64,000 nt of DNA from Clostridia bacterium (GTDB lineage: Bacteria; Bacillota; Clostridia; Lachnospirales; Lachnospiraceae): positions 1 to 64,000 of the forward strand of contig CAJTFE010000021.1 of NCBI GenBank assembly GCA_910575725.1, in the 5' to 3' direction. A program made the position numbers and the translations under genes. Shown here in pieces: positions 16,813-25,410 of the stretch (positions are counted from its first letter, which is position 1; every line of letters begins with the position of its first letter). The notes under the pieces are model-generated. The model did no database searches, had not been told where the DNA came from, and worked only from the letters and a program-made list of their open reading frames with translations.

Positions 16813-18192
16813 ATGTATCATATTGATTTTCAAAACCCCATATTCATTCATTTTATCGGCATCGGCGGAATCAGCATGAGCGGCCTGGCCGAGATTCTGT
16901 TAAAAGAGAACTTCCGCATCTCCGGATCCGACAGCAAGGCCTCAGACCTTACAAAGCATCTGGAAGCCCTGGGCGCCCAAATCCGGATCGGGCAGAGCTC
17001 CTCCAATCTTCCAAAGGACTGCGATCTGGTTGTGTACACGGCCGCTATCCACCCGGACAATCCGGAACTTGCCGCCGCAGAAGCCCGCGGGCTTCCCATG
17101 CTTACCAGAGCCCAGCTTCTGGGACAGATTATGGCCAACTATGAGACTGCCGTTGCAGTAGCCGGAACCCACGGAAAAACCACTACCACCTCTATGCTCT
17201 CCTCCATTCTTCTTTGCGCCGATCTGGATCCCACCATCTCCGTAGGCGGCATTCTGCCCTCCATCGGCGGAAATATCCGGGTAGGCCGTTCCCAGACCTT
17301 TTTAACCGAGGCCTGCGAGTACACCAACAGCTTTCTGGAATTTCATCCCACCCTGGGGATCATATTAAATATAGAAGAAGACCATCTGGACTTCTTCAAG
17401 GATCTGGAGGACATCCGCCGTTCCTTCCATCGTTTTGCCGCTCTTCTTCCAAAGGACGGCCTGCTCATCCTCAACCGGGATATTGAGAACTCCCAAGAGA
17501 TCACAGAAGGGCTTGCCTGCCCTGCGGTAACATTCGGCACAAATCCTGACAGCGATTACTGTGCAGGAGAGCTTTCCTATAATAACCTGGCCTGCGCTTC
17601 CTTCCGCCTGTCAAAGAAGGACGGGAGCTCCTTCCCCATACAGCTTTCTGTTCCGGGAGCCCACAATGTAGCGAACGCTCTGGCTGCCATTGCAGCGGCA
17701 GATGCTCTCGGCATCTCACCGGAGCATATACAAAAGGGGCTTTGCGCCTTTTCGGGCACTGACCGCCGCTTCCAGTATAAGGGAAAGGTGAACGGCTTTA
17801 CCGTCATCGACGATTACGCCCATCACCCCACAGAGATCCGGGCCACCTTGGAGGCGGCAAAGCACTATCCCCACCGGGAGATCTGGTGCGTGTTCCAGCC
17901 CCATACTTATACGCGTACCAAGGCCTTTCTGGGGGAATTTGCCGAGGCCCTCTCCCTGGCGGATCACGTTGTCCTGGCGGACATCTATGCAGCCCGGGAA
18001 ACCGACACGCTGGGAATCAGTTCCGCCACGCTGGCGCAGGAGCTGGAAAAACTAGGCGCGGATGTCCATTATTTTCCTTCCTTTGAAGAAATTGAAACAT
18101 TTTTATTAAAAAAATGTTTTCCGGAAGATCTGTGTATAACTATGGGAGCCGGAAACGTGATAAACATTGGGGAAAACCTGCTGCGGCATTAG
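16813..18192 (+). CDS. murC: UDP-N-acetylmuramate--L-alanine ligase MurC
   Basis: Cytoplasmic ligase of 459 residues that adds the first amino acid of the peptidoglycan stem peptide. Mur-ligase features are in order: N-terminal FIGIGGISMSGLAEI, ATP loop AGTHGKTTTT (about 117-126), the central CEYTNSFL and NIEEDHLDFF blocks, then VIDDYAHHPTEI and VFQPHTYTRT in the C-terminal domain. The start is uncertain: ATG at 16813 has AGGA 10 bases upstream and gives family length. GTG at 16804 and TTG at 16780 are in-frame alternatives. It stands alone, apart from other mur genes. Confidence 0.95.
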   Translation: MYHIDFQNPIFIHFIGIGGISMSGLAEILLKENFRISGSDSKASDLTKHLEALGAQIRIGQSSSNLPKDCDLVVYTAAIHPDNPELAAAEARGLPMLTRAQLLGQIMANYETAVAVAGTHGKTTTTSMLSSILLCADLDPTISVGGILPSIGGNIRVGRSQTFLTEACEYTNSFLEFHPTLGIILNIEEDHLDFFKDLEDIRRSFHRFAALLPKDGLLILNRDIENSQEITEGLACPAVTFGTNPDSDYCAGELSYNNLACASFRLSKKDGSSFPIQLSVPGAHNVANALAAIAAADALGISPEHIQKGLCAFSGTDRRFQYKGKVNGFTVIDDYAHHPTEIRATLEAAKHYPHREIWCVFQPHTYTRTKAFLGEFAEALSLADHVVLADIYAARETDTLGISSATLAQELEKLGADVHYFPSFEEIETFLLKKCFPEDLCITMGAGNVINIGENLLRH

Positions 18193-18399
18193 TTATCCAC
18201 ATTATCCACATGTTTTTACACCGTTTTTGTGTAAAAAGCATGTGGATTTTTCTGTGGACAAACTGTTGACATAAATTTTCCTCAAAAAAATGCCTTTTCC
18301 CATATTTTTTAGGTGTACAGGCCTTTTTATGCGGTTGCAAATAATACTTCTCCACAAAGTTATCCACATTATCCACATAGCGGTGCAGATTTATCCACC
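18193..18399. promoter_or_regulatory. DnaA-box cluster upstream of dnaD
   Basis: Four perfect TTATCCACA boxes occur as two abutting tandem pairs, 18193-18201 with 18202-18210, and 18360-18368 with 18369-18377. One-mismatch boxes lie at 18348-18356 (TTCTCCACA), 18391-18399 (TTATCCACC) and on the minus strand at 18253-18261 (TTGTCCACA). The AT-rich stretch between pairs runs about 150 bases. The whole lies between murC and the dnaD promoter. No dnaA or dnaN is near, so this is more likely a DnaA-controlled promoter or titration site than the origin. Confidence 0.85.
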
Positions 18400-18434
18400 C
18401 GGATTTTCTGGGATAAGACAGGAGAAAAAGAAGA

Positions 18435-18462
18435 TTGCATTTTAATTGAGTTATGGTACAAT
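18435..18462 (+). promoter_or_regulatory. Promoter of dnaD
   Basis: TTGCAT (18435-18440), 16-base spacer, TACAAT (18457-18462) preceded by TG at extended -10 position. It lies 36 bases downstream of the last DnaA box, so DnaA bound at the cluster could touch it. Confidence 0.6.
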
Positions 18463-18524
18463 GGACACGAAAGCAATGCGTAAAGCCAGACGAAACTGTA
18501 CTACAAGAAAAAAGGAGCTGCCCC

Positions 18525-19550
18525 ATGACACCTTTTCAGCTGCACGGCCCGGCACAGACCGGCCACACTCCCGTATCGGATGTGTTTTTAGACGAATATA
18601 TGCCTGCTGCCAACGGCGAGTATGTAAAGGTATATCTCTATCTCCTGCGCTGTCTGAAATCTGATGTGCAGGAGCTCTCCGTCACCCTGATTGCAGACAA
18701 GTTCGATCACACGGAAAGCGACGTGCACCGTGCTTTAAAGTACTGGGAAAAAATGCACCTGCTAAAGCTGGAATACGATGACTCCAAAACTCTCACCGGC
18801 ATCTGCCTGACGGAAGACCAGGCGCAAAAGGCTGTTCCCGGCAAGGCTCCCTCTCTCAAGGCAGAGGCCCCGGCCCAGGAGCCCCTTCCCAAGCCTTCCA
18901 AGGATGGACGCCCCTTTTCCCAGGAGGAAGCCAGACAGCTTCTCTTCATCTGCGAACAGTACCTGGGAAAGACTTTAAGCTCTACAGAGGTTTCCCGTAT
19001 CCTGTTTTTTCACGATACCCTGGGGTTCAGCGCAGATCTCATCGAGTATCTGGTGGAGTACTGTGTCTCCAAAGGGCACAAAAGCCTCCGTTACATAGAA
19101 TCCGTTGCCATCGGCTGGCACAAAAGCGGTTACACGACCGTCACCCAGGCCAAGGAGCAGACCTCCACTTACAATAAGGCTTATTTCTCCATTCTGAAGG
19201 CCTTTGGCATCTTCGGGCGCAGCCCGGTGGAAGGGGAGATTGCCTATATGAACAAATGGATGAAGGAGTGGGGCTTTTCCCAGGAGCTTATTGCCGAGGC
19301 CTGCGGCCGTACCATGAGCGCCATCCACCAGCCAAGCTTCGAATATGCAGATAAGATTTTAAGCCGCTGGAAGGAGCAGAACGTTACGCGCCTGTCAGAT
19401 CTTGCCCCTTTGGATCAGCAGCACCAGACAGCCAAAAGCAAGACAGATGGCCAGGCCCCCAAAAAGACAGCCCAGTCCAGCCGGTTCCACAATTTCCGGG
19501 AACGCAGCTACAACTTCCAGGAGCTGGAAAAGCAGCTGATTAACCACTGA
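18525..19550 (+). CDS. DnaD domain primosome protein
   Basis: Protein of 341 residues. The N-terminal winged-helix-like region (about 1-95, VFLDEYMPAANGEYVKVYLYLLR) is followed by a proline-rich linker. Two DnaD/DnaB_2 type helical domains follow (about 125-200 and 205-290). The second ends in YxxxILxxW (YADKILSRWKEQNV), the signature of DnaD-like DNA-binding domains. The start at 18525 has AGGAG 8 bases upstream; the upstream in-frame extension covers the promoter. DnaD proteins help load the replicative helicase at the origin and at restarted forks. The gene is followed by the helicase-loader gene and preceded by DnaA boxes, which fits that job. Confidence 0.9.
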   Translation: MTPFQLHGPAQTGHTPVSDVFLDEYMPAANGEYVKVYLYLLRCLKSDVQELSVTLIADKFDHTESDVHRALKYWEKMHLLKLEYDDSKTLTGICLTEDQAQKAVPGKAPSLKAEAPAQEPLPKPSKDGRPFSQEEARQLLFICEQYLGKTLSSTEVSRILFFHDTLGFSADLIEYLVEYCVSKGHKSLRYIESVAIGWHKSGYTTVTQAKEQTSTYNKAYFSILKAFGIFGRSPVEGEIAYMNKWMKEWGFSQELIAEACGRTMSAIHQPSFEYADKILSRWKEQNVTRLSDLAPLDQQHQTAKSKTDGQAPKKTAQSSRFHNFRERSYNFQELEKQLINH

Positions 19551-19601
19551 CAGTCCAGCTAAGAAATGTCAAGTGTTTTCGAAAAATAATTTCTGCTGGA
19601 C

Positions 19602-19694
19602 GGTAAAGCCGCAAAGGCGCACGAGAGGAACTTTTATGAGTGCCCTTTCGAATAAAAGTTTCTCTCAATACCAGTGTGTCGAAGCGGCTTTACC
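19602..19694 (+). other. Long hairpin element between dnaD and dnaI-like genes
   Basis: In the 187-base intercistronic space, GGTAAAGCCGC (19602-19612) pairs with GCGGCTTTACC (19684-19694). Inside, GAGAGGAACTTTTAT (19623-19637) pairs over 15 positions with 19652-19666, with one G-U. A GCGCAC/GTGTGT helix can stack between them through wobble pairs. A further CGCTG-CAGCG hairpin follows before the AGGAGG of the next gene. Long stable pairing suggests an RNA structure or a small inserted palindrome. No similarity to a known RNA family was recognised. Confidence 0.6.
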
Positions 19695-19737
19695 CTTTAG
19701 CGCTGTCGCGCAGCGACTTTTAATAGGAGGTAGCCCC

Positions 19738-20709
19738 TTGCCTTTGATGAACAGCCAGTATGAGGCAATCTTACGAACCTATGCAGCCCGGCAGGCCAAA
19801 GGGCGCAGGGAACTGGACGAACGCCTCTTAAGGATACAAAAGCAGATTCCGTCCCTTGCCCCCCTGGAAGCCTCCCTGGCCTCTCTCCAGGCAGAAAAAG
19901 TGCGCTCTGCCATAGAAGGCAGCCAGGAGGAAAGATCCCGGCTCGAAAAGGAGATCGATCTGCTCCGAAGCAAAAGAAAACAGCTTCTGGAAAAGGAAGG
20001 GTATACCCTCCTGGATCTGGAGCCGTCCTTCGTCTGCCCCGATTGCCGGGATACCGGCTTTATCGGCACAGAAAAGTGCCACTGCTTTCTGCAGGCAGAG
20101 ATTGATCTCATATACAATCAGTCCCATCTCAAAGAGATCCTCAAGGAAGAGAACTTTCACAGCTTTTCCTATGCCTGGTATGAGGGAGAAGATCAGGATA
20201 TTATGAAGCGGCATGTGATGGATGCCTGGCTATTTATTGAAGCCTTTGATACCAGCTTTCAAAACCTGCTTTTGCTGGGAGAGGTCGGTACCGGAAAAAC
20301 CTTTCTGTCCAACTGCATTGCAAAGGAATTGATGGATACGGGCCACTCCGTTGTCTATCTGACAGCCTTTCAGCTCTTTGAACTTCTCTCAAAGGCTGTT
20401 TTCGGAGATCCGCGGGAACAAGCTTACGAACAGCAGGCCTACCCCTATATTTTCGACTGTGATCTGCTAATCATTGACGATCTGGGAACGGAGCTTTCCA
20501 ACTCCTTTACCATATCCCAGTTTTTCCTGTGCATCAATGAACGGATTCTCAGAAGAAAATCTACGCTGATTTCTTCCAATCTGGATATGGAGGCCCTCAA
20601 GAATACTTATTCTGAGCGCACCCTGTCCCGTATCATCAGCAGCTATACCATTCGACAGCTTCCGGGATCCGATATCCGGATCCGGAAAAAACTACAATCC
20701 AGCGCCTAA
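19738..20709 (+). CDS. DnaI/DnaC-like helicase loader ATPase
   Basis: AAA+ ATPase of 323 residues that is expected to load the DnaB helicase. A helical coiled N-terminal region (about 5-95) precedes a cysteine cluster CPDC...KCHC (Cys100, 103, 114, 116), like the zinc-binding module of DnaI. Walker A is GEVGTGKT (about 181-188), Walker B LLIIDDLGTE (about 243-252), and an arginine-finger region SERTLSRI lies near 295. The TTG at 19738 was chosen because AGGAGG lies exactly 7 bases upstream; ATG at 19747 is the alternative. It follows dnaD in the same operon. Confidence 0.9.
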   Translation: MPLMNSQYEAILRTYAARQAKGRRELDERLLRIQKQIPSLAPLEASLASLQAEKVRSAIEGSQEERSRLEKEIDLLRSKRKQLLEKEGYTLLDLEPSFVCPDCRDTGFIGTEKCHCFLQAEIDLIYNQSHLKEILKEENFHSFSYAWYEGEDQDIMKRHVMDAWLFIEAFDTSFQNLLLLGEVGTGKTFLSNCIAKELMDTGHSVVYLTAFQLFELLSKAVFGDPREQAYEQQAYPYIFDCDLLIIDDLGTELSNSFTISQFFLCINERILRRKSTLISSNLDMEALKNTYSERTLSRIISSYTIRQLPGSDIRIRKKLQSSA

Positions 20710-20730
20710 TGCTGGGAAACGGAGGATTTT

Positions 20731-21927
20731 ATGTTGTTACAGCGCAGTCAACGTGTATTGGAAACCATTCCCGTTGGTTCTCTCGGCCTGATTCCCTTAA
20801 AAAGCTGCCAGCAGCTGGGACAGCAGGTCAACGATTACCTGGTAAAATGGCGCCACTCCAGCGAACTGGAGCACAAATCCAATATCGCCTTTACCGGCTA
20901 TGAACGGGATTCCTATCTCATTGAAGCCAAAACCCCCCGCTTTGGCTCCGGTGAGGCCAAAGGCTCCCTCTCCGACTCGGTACGGGGAAATGACCTCTAC
21001 CTCATGGTAGACGTGTGCAACTACAGCCTGACCTACAACCTTTACGGCTATACCAACCACATGTCTCCGGACGATCACTTCCAGGATTTGAAGCGCGTGA
21101 TCGCAGCCATCGGCGGAAAAGCCCGGCGCATCACAGTCATCATGCCCTATCTTTACGAAAGCCGCCAGCACAAAAGAACCGCCCGGGAATCCCTGGACTG
21201 CGCCCTGGCCCTCCAGGAACTGACCGAAATGGGCGTTGAGAACATCCTCACCTTCGAAGCCCACGACCCCCGGGTACAGAACGCCATCCCCCTTTACGGC
21301 TTCGAAACCATCCCTTCCGCCTACCAGATGGTAAAGGGACTTCTAGGCAGCGTCAGCGATCTCAAGCTGGACAGCGGCCACATGCTGGTCATCAGCCCCG
21401 ACGAAGGCGGAATGTCCAGAGCCGTATATCTGGCCAACGTTCTCGGCCTGGACATGGGCATGTTCTACAAGAGAAGAGATTACACAAAGCTCGTAAACGG
21501 CCGCAACCCCATCATCTCCCACGAATTTCTGGGAGACAACATAGAAGGAAAGGACATGATCGTAGTAGACGACATGATCTCCTCCGGAGACAGCATCCTG
21601 GAGGTTGCCAGCGAGCTCAAAAAACGCGGAGCCCGGCGCATCTTCGTCTTCTCCACCTTCGGCCTCTTCACCAACGGCCTGGAGCAATTCGACGACGCCT
21701 ACGAAAAAGGGATCATCACCCGGGTTCTCACCACCAACCTGGTCTACCAGACCCCCGAGCTCCTAAAACGCCCCTACTACATCAACTGCGACATGAGCAA
21801 ATACATCGCCCTCCTCATAGACACCCTAAACCACGACGTATCCATCAGCGATCTCCTAGACCCCTACGATCGCATCCAGGCCCTAATGCAAAAATACCAC
21901 CACCGCCAACCCATCCTAGACGAATAA
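20731..21927 (+). CDS. prs: Ribose-phosphate pyrophosphokinase (PRPP synthetase)
   Basis: Enzyme of 398 residues that makes PRPP from ribose-5-phosphate and ATP for nucleotide, His and Trp synthesis. It shows the catalytic region MPYLYESRQHKRTARES, LTFEAHDPRVQNAIP, and the PRPP-binding loop VVDDMISSGDSI (about 275-286). It is longer than classical Prs (about 315 residues), with an extended N-terminus and a DVCNYSLTYNLYG block. This longer form occurs in Clostridia. RBS GGAGG lies 8 bases upstream. It trails the dnaI-like gene by 21 bases, so likely shares its transcript, and ends at a hairpin. Confidence 0.9.
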   Translation: MLLQRSQRVLETIPVGSLGLIPLKSCQQLGQQVNDYLVKWRHSSELEHKSNIAFTGYERDSYLIEAKTPRFGSGEAKGSLSDSVRGNDLYLMVDVCNYSLTYNLYGYTNHMSPDDHFQDLKRVIAAIGGKARRITVIMPYLYESRQHKRTARESLDCALALQELTEMGVENILTFEAHDPRVQNAIPLYGFETIPSAYQMVKGLLGSVSDLKLDSGHMLVISPDEGGMSRAVYLANVLGLDMGMFYKRRDYTKLVNGRNPIISHEFLGDNIEGKDMIVVDDMISSGDSILEVASELKKRGARRIFVFSTFGLFTNGLEQFDDAYEKGIITRVLTTNLVYQTPELLKRPYYINCDMSKYIALLIDTLNHDVSISDLLDPYDRIQALMQKYHHRQPILDE

Positions 21928-21929
21928 AC

Positions 21930-21955
21930 GGGTCTTTGGGCAAGCCCAAAGACCC
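21930..21955 (+). terminator. Hairpin after prs
   Basis: GGGTCTTTGGG (21930-21940) pairs with CCCAAAGACCC (21945-21955) around CAAG, starting 3 bases after the stop codon. The following sequence is C/A-rich instead of T-rich, so termination may need help. Confidence 0.55.
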
Positions 21956-22060
21956 AAAGACCAAAACCCCAAAACACAAAACACAAACACCCAAAAACCC
22001 AAAAAACCTCACCCCTACACACTACACACTACACACCACACACCGCACCCCCAAAAACCA
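21956..22060 (+). repeat. C/A-only low-complexity tract
   Basis: About 100 bases made almost entirely of C and A: CCAAAAACCC-like units, then ACACTACACACTACACACC microrepeats. It separates the prs hairpin from the palindromic repeat. No coding value is seen. Confidence 0.7.
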
Positions 22061-22241
22061 GGGCCGCCGGAAAATAAGACAGCAGCCATTTCCAATATCC
22101 AGTGTCCGGCTGTTTGCGTACAGTCTGTCTGATATGGACGGATATTGCTTCAGCAATGTCCGTACAGAGCAGACAGACTGTACACAAACCGTCCGAACAC
22201 AGGATATTGGAAATAGCTGCTGTCTTATTTTCCGGCGGCCC
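22061..22241. repeat. Palindromic repeat element, copy 2
   Basis: A 181 bp imperfect palindrome between the converging prs and response-regulator genes. The arms begin GGGCCGCCGGAAAATAAGAC (22061-22080) and close with the complement at 22222-22241. Each arm holds the shared core: TTTCCAATATCC, then GTGT(C/T)CGG and GTACAGTCTGTCTG. The loop centre is near 22150. Confidence 0.88.
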
Positions 22242-22253
22242 GTCCGCCCCACA

Positions 22254-22943
22254 TCACACCTTAAACCGATACCCAACCCCCCAAATAGTCTCAATATACT
22301 GAGGCTTCGTAGAATTAAACTCAATCTTTTCCCGAATCTTCTTAATATGCACCGTCACCGTAGCAATATCCCCCACCGAATCCATATCCCAGATCTTCCT
22401 AAACAGCTCCTCCTTCGTAAACACATGATTGGGATTCTCCGCCAGAAAGCTCAAAAGATCAAATTCCCGGGAAGTAAAATTCTTTTCCTCCCCATGAACC
22501 CACACCCGCCGGGCTGTTTTATCAATCTTAATGCCGCGGATGTCAATCACCTTATTCTCCTTCACATTGCTGCTGACCAGCCGCTCATACCGTGTCAGAT
22601 GGGCCTTTACCCGGGCCACCAGCTCGCTTGGACTAAAAGGCTTCGTCATATAATCATCCGCCCCAAGCCCCAGGCCGCGGATCTTGTCAATATCATCCTT
22701 CTTTGCAGAAACCATAATAATGGGCGTATTCTTTGTCTCACGCAGCCTGCGGCAGATCTCAAAGCCGTCTACCCCCGGCAGCATCAGATCCAGAATCACC
22801 AGCTGAAAGTTTTCCTCCAGCGCCCGTTCCAGCCCTTTCGTTCCTTCTCCCTCAATCTCAACCTCAAAGCCGCTCAGCTCCAGATAATCCTTCTCCAGAT
22901 CCGCAATGGATTCTTCATCCTCTATAATCAAAATTCTACTCAT
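22254..22943 (-). CDS. OmpR-family response regulator
   Basis: Two-domain regulator of 229 residues. The receiver domain (1-120) has the acidic pocket EDE (8-10), phospho-acceptor Asp52 in LVILDLMLPG and the conserved Lys in YMTKPFSP. The C-terminal winged helix (about 130-229) has FTSREFDLLSFLAENP and ends VGYRFKV. Its stop lies just beyond the palindromic repeat. The upstream histidine kinase gene overlaps by 4 bases on the 5' side, so the two form a couple. Target genes are not evident. Confidence 0.95.
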   Translation of the reverse strand: MSRILIIEDEESIADLEKDYLELSGFEVEIEGEGTKGLERALEENFQLVILDLMLPGVDGFEICRRLRETKNTPIIMVSAKKDDIDKIRGLGLGADDYMTKPFSPSELVARVKAHLTRYERLVSSNVKENKVIDIRGIKIDKTARRVWVHGEEKNFTSREFDLLSFLAENPNHVFTKEELFRKIWDMDSVGDIATVTVHIKKIREKIEFNSTKPQYIETIWGVGYRFKV

Positions 22944-24037
22944 GTTACCGGAACCTCCTGATACTTTCTAAGCACAAAATACATAACCGTCCCTGTCTGC
23001 TCCTTACTGGCAGCCCATACCTGGCCCCCGTGATCTTCTATGATCTTCTTTACAATTGACAGCCCGATGCCGCTTCCGCCCTTGGAAGAGTTCCGGGAGA
23101 CGTCAGCCCGGTAAAACCGGTCAAAAATCTGGGGCAGATCCTTCGACGCAATGCCTTTGCCGTTGTCCTCAATCTCCACCTGGACAAAGTCCCCTACATC
23201 CTTTACCCTGATATGAATTCTTCCCCTGGGCTTATCAATATACTTCACGGAATTGCCTACAATATTATTGATCACACGCTTAATCTGCTCCGCATCGGCA
23301 ATCACCTGGATATCTCCTTCTACATAATTCGAGTAGGTCAGCTCGATATCCTGCTCCTCCATCTCTATAGAAAGCTCTTCGATGCAATCGGCAAAATATG
23401 CATTCACATTGATCTTTTCAAAGGTATAAGGAATACGGTTGGTGTCAATCTTAGAATAAAAGCTCAGCTCATTGATGAGCCTGTCCATATCGTTCGCTTT
23501 ATTATAGATGGTACGGATATACTTTTCCTGCTTCTCCGGCGTGTCGGCTACTCCGTCCATAAGGCCCTCCACATAGCCCTTCACCGCTGCAATCGGCGTC
23601 TTCAGATCATGGGAAATATTGCTGATCAGCTCTTTATTCTGACGCTCAGACTCCACCTTCTCCTCCGCAGACTCTTTTAACCGCCTGCGCATCTCTTCAA
23701 AGTCCGTGCAGAGCTCGCCAATCTCGTCATCTCCTCCTGCCGGCATCTCAAAGTCCAGGTTCCCCTCCGTGATCTTTTTCGTTGCCACTTGCAGATGATG
23801 AATAGGCGTCACAATGCTCTTATAAATCCAGGCCGTCAAAACCACGCTGGTAAATACCAGAATCATCACCATCGTCAGAATCATATCCAGAAGGAGGGAC
23901 TCTACCTCCACGCCGTACAATTCCTTTACGGCGCTGATCTGATGTCTTCCAAACCCGAAAAAAGCAGTTCCCGTAAATAAAACCGGGACCAGTATTAAAA
24001 TCAAAAATGTGATAATCAATTTTGAGCGAAGCTTCAT
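22940..24037 (-). CDS. Membrane sensor histidine kinase
   Basis: Protein of 365 residues with two membrane segments (about 6-28 and 48-70) enclosing only about 20 external residues, so it probably senses a membrane or envelope state. A HAMP linker (about 71-123) leads to the HisKA helix with NISHDLKTPIAAVKG (His143). The ATPase domain has NNIVGNSVKYID, DNGKGI and the GSGIGLSI loop. It overlaps the response regulator start by 4 bases. No resistance or transport gene is directly attached to hint at the signal. Confidence 0.94.
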   Translation of the reverse strand: MKLRSKLIITFLILILVPVLFTGTAFFGFGRHQISAVKELYGVEVESLLLDMILTMVMILVFTSVVLTAWIYKSIVTPIHHLQVATKKITEGNLDFEMPAGGDDEIGELCTDFEEMRRRLKESAEEKVESERQNKELISNISHDLKTPIAAVKGYVEGLMDGVADTPEKQEKYIRTIYNKANDMDRLINELSFYSKIDTNRIPYTFEKINVNAYFADCIEELSIEMEEQDIELTYSNYVEGDIQVIADAEQIKRVINNIVGNSVKYIDKPRGRIHIRVKDVGDFVQVEIEDNGKGIASKDLPQIFDRFYRADVSRNSSKGGSGIGLSIVKKIIEDHGGQVWAASKEQTGTVMYFVLRKYQEVPVT

Positions 24038-24126
24038 AATAATGTTATTATAGCACGAAAAGACGGGACTTCTAGAAAAAGTATTATAAAAAATATAAAT
24101 TTTTTCTAAATTGGAAACACATACCC

Positions 24127-24162
24127 TCCGTGAACAAGGGGCGCCGGCCCTTTGTTCACGGA
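24127..24162 (-). terminator. Terminator after the EIIC-like transporter gene
   Basis: TCCGTGAACAA (24127-24137) pairs with TTGTTCACGGA (24152-24162), with GGG/CCC extending the stem inward. It separates the transporter gene from the two-component operon. Confidence 0.6.
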
Positions 24163-24259
24163 AGGAACAGCAAAAACAAAGAAGCTGACGGGAGCTTTCA
24201 CCGATATGCTCCCAACAGCCTCTTAAGCTAAACCATCCTATTCAACCCTATGTAACATC

Positions 24260-25324
24260 CTACAGATCCAGCTTCATATCCCCATAGCGTATCAGACCCT
24301 TCTTGCGCATAAGCTCCGAAACGCCCAGCGTCAGAATCGCCGGAAGAATAAAATGCATCACCAGAATCTTAATCAAGGTCACTGCCGGGCCGTCCACAGG
24401 CGCCATCACCTGCCACGTCATAATCTGCCCAACCAGGCCGCAGGTTCCCATGCCGGAACCGGAGGCATTGCTCTGCATATTCATGGCCATCGTCCCCACC
24501 GGCCCCAGAATGGCGCTGGATACAATGGCCGGAAGCCAGATAACCGGTCTGCGGATAATGTTCGGCACTTGGAGCATAGAGGTTCCAAGTCCCTGGGCCA
24601 GCAGGCCGCCCGCTTTATTCTCGCGATAGCTTGCCACTGCAAAGCCGACCATATTGCAGCAGCATCCGATGGTTGCCGCCCCCGCTGCAATTCCCGACAG
24701 ATTCAGAATGATTCCCAAGGCTGCAGAGCTGATGGGCAGCGTCAGTATCATCCCCATAAGAACAGATACAATGATTCCCATTAAGAAAGGCTGCTGTATA
24801 GTCCCCCAGTTAATCACTGCGCCCAGCGCCCCCATAAAGCTGCTGATAGGCGGCCCGAGAATCAGCCCCACCGCAGAGCCGGACAGAATCACGGTAAGGG
24901 GCGTTACCAGGATATCCACCTTTGTTTTCCCGGATACCAGGTGTCCCAGTTCGATTCCCACCAGAGCCGCAATAAAAGCCCCCAGAGGCTCTCCAGGCCC
25001 CATTAAGACAATGGCTCCTTCCACCAGCACCTTTCCGGCCAGAATATTGGACGCAAAAGCCCCCATCATGCCGGCCGTTGCCGCAGAAAGCACCACCAGG
25101 GGGCTCTCCTTAAACTTGCAGGCCGTGCCTACGCCGATGCCTGCCCCCGTCACGGCCGCCGCCATCTTTCCAAAGAAATAAACGGTATCCCCCGCGCCGC
25201 CGCCTATGAGAAGTCCGATCTGCTGAATGATTGTCCCCGTCAGCAAGGTGGCAAATAAGCCCAGGGCCATACCGCTTAAACCGTCAATAAAAATGTGATT
25301 GCATACCTTTTTCAATTTTTCCAT
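24260..25324 (-). CDS. PTS EIIC-type membrane transporter (PTS_EIIC_2-like)
   Basis: Polytopic protein of 354 residues with about ten hydrophobic segments. Glycine-rich loops (GLLIGGGAGDTVYFFGKM, GAGIGVGTACKFKESPL) and the NGTI-like block VINWGTIQQPFLMGI match the stand-alone PTS_EIIC_2 family. No EIIA or EIIB domain is attached or nearby, so phosphotransfer is doubtful. The gene lies directly downstream of a NiaR-type regulator and has its own promoter overlapped by a palindrome (25349-25368). Uptake of niacin or a related compound is therefore a reasonable guess, but the sequence does not prove it. Confidence 0.7.
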   Translation of the reverse strand: MEKLKKVCNHIFIDGLSGMALGLFATLLTGTIIQQIGLLIGGGAGDTVYFFGKMAAAVTGAGIGVGTACKFKESPLVVLSAATAGMMGAFASNILAGKVLVEGAIVLMGPGEPLGAFIAALVGIELGHLVSGKTKVDILVTPLTVILSGSAVGLILGPPISSFMGALGAVINWGTIQQPFLMGIIVSVLMGMILTLPISSAALGIILNLSGIAAGAATIGCCCNMVGFAVASYRENKAGGLLAQGLGTSMLQVPNIIRRPVIWLPAIVSSAILGPVGTMAMNMQSNASGSGMGTCGLVGQIMTWQVMAPVDGPAVTLIKILVMHFILPAILTLGVSELMRKKGLIRYGDMKLDL

Positions 25325-25348
25325 AGCTGCTCCTCTTTTTCATGTCTC

Positions 25349-25380
25349 ACAGTTGTAAAGTCAACTGTCTTGTCAGTCAA
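25349..25380 (-). promoter_or_regulatory. Promoter and operator of the EIIC-like gene
   Basis: Minus-strand TTGACT (25380-25375), 17-base spacer, TACAAC (25357-25352). The inverted repeat ACAGTTG-6-CAACTGT (25349-25368) covers the -10 and part of the spacer. A second imperfect dyad, TGTCTTG and CAAGAGACA, lies at 25367-25385. Position next to the regulator gene suggests NiaR-type repression. Confidence 0.6.
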
Positions 25381-25410
25381 GAGACAGCTTATCACACCTT
25401 CTGCTGAAAG

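Noticed and set aside
18193-18399. Possible chromosomal origin of replication
   Set aside because: DnaA boxes are dense, but neither dnaA, dnaN, recF, gyrB nor rpmH is near, and there is no visible change of gene strand bias here. A regulatory cluster is the safer call.
21936-22961. Long plus-strand open frame of 341 codons over the C/A tract, the palindrome and the response-regulator gene
   Set aside because: It begins in low-complexity CCAAAAACCC sequence, runs through a palindrome and then lies antisense to a clear OmpR-family gene. No family motif is present.
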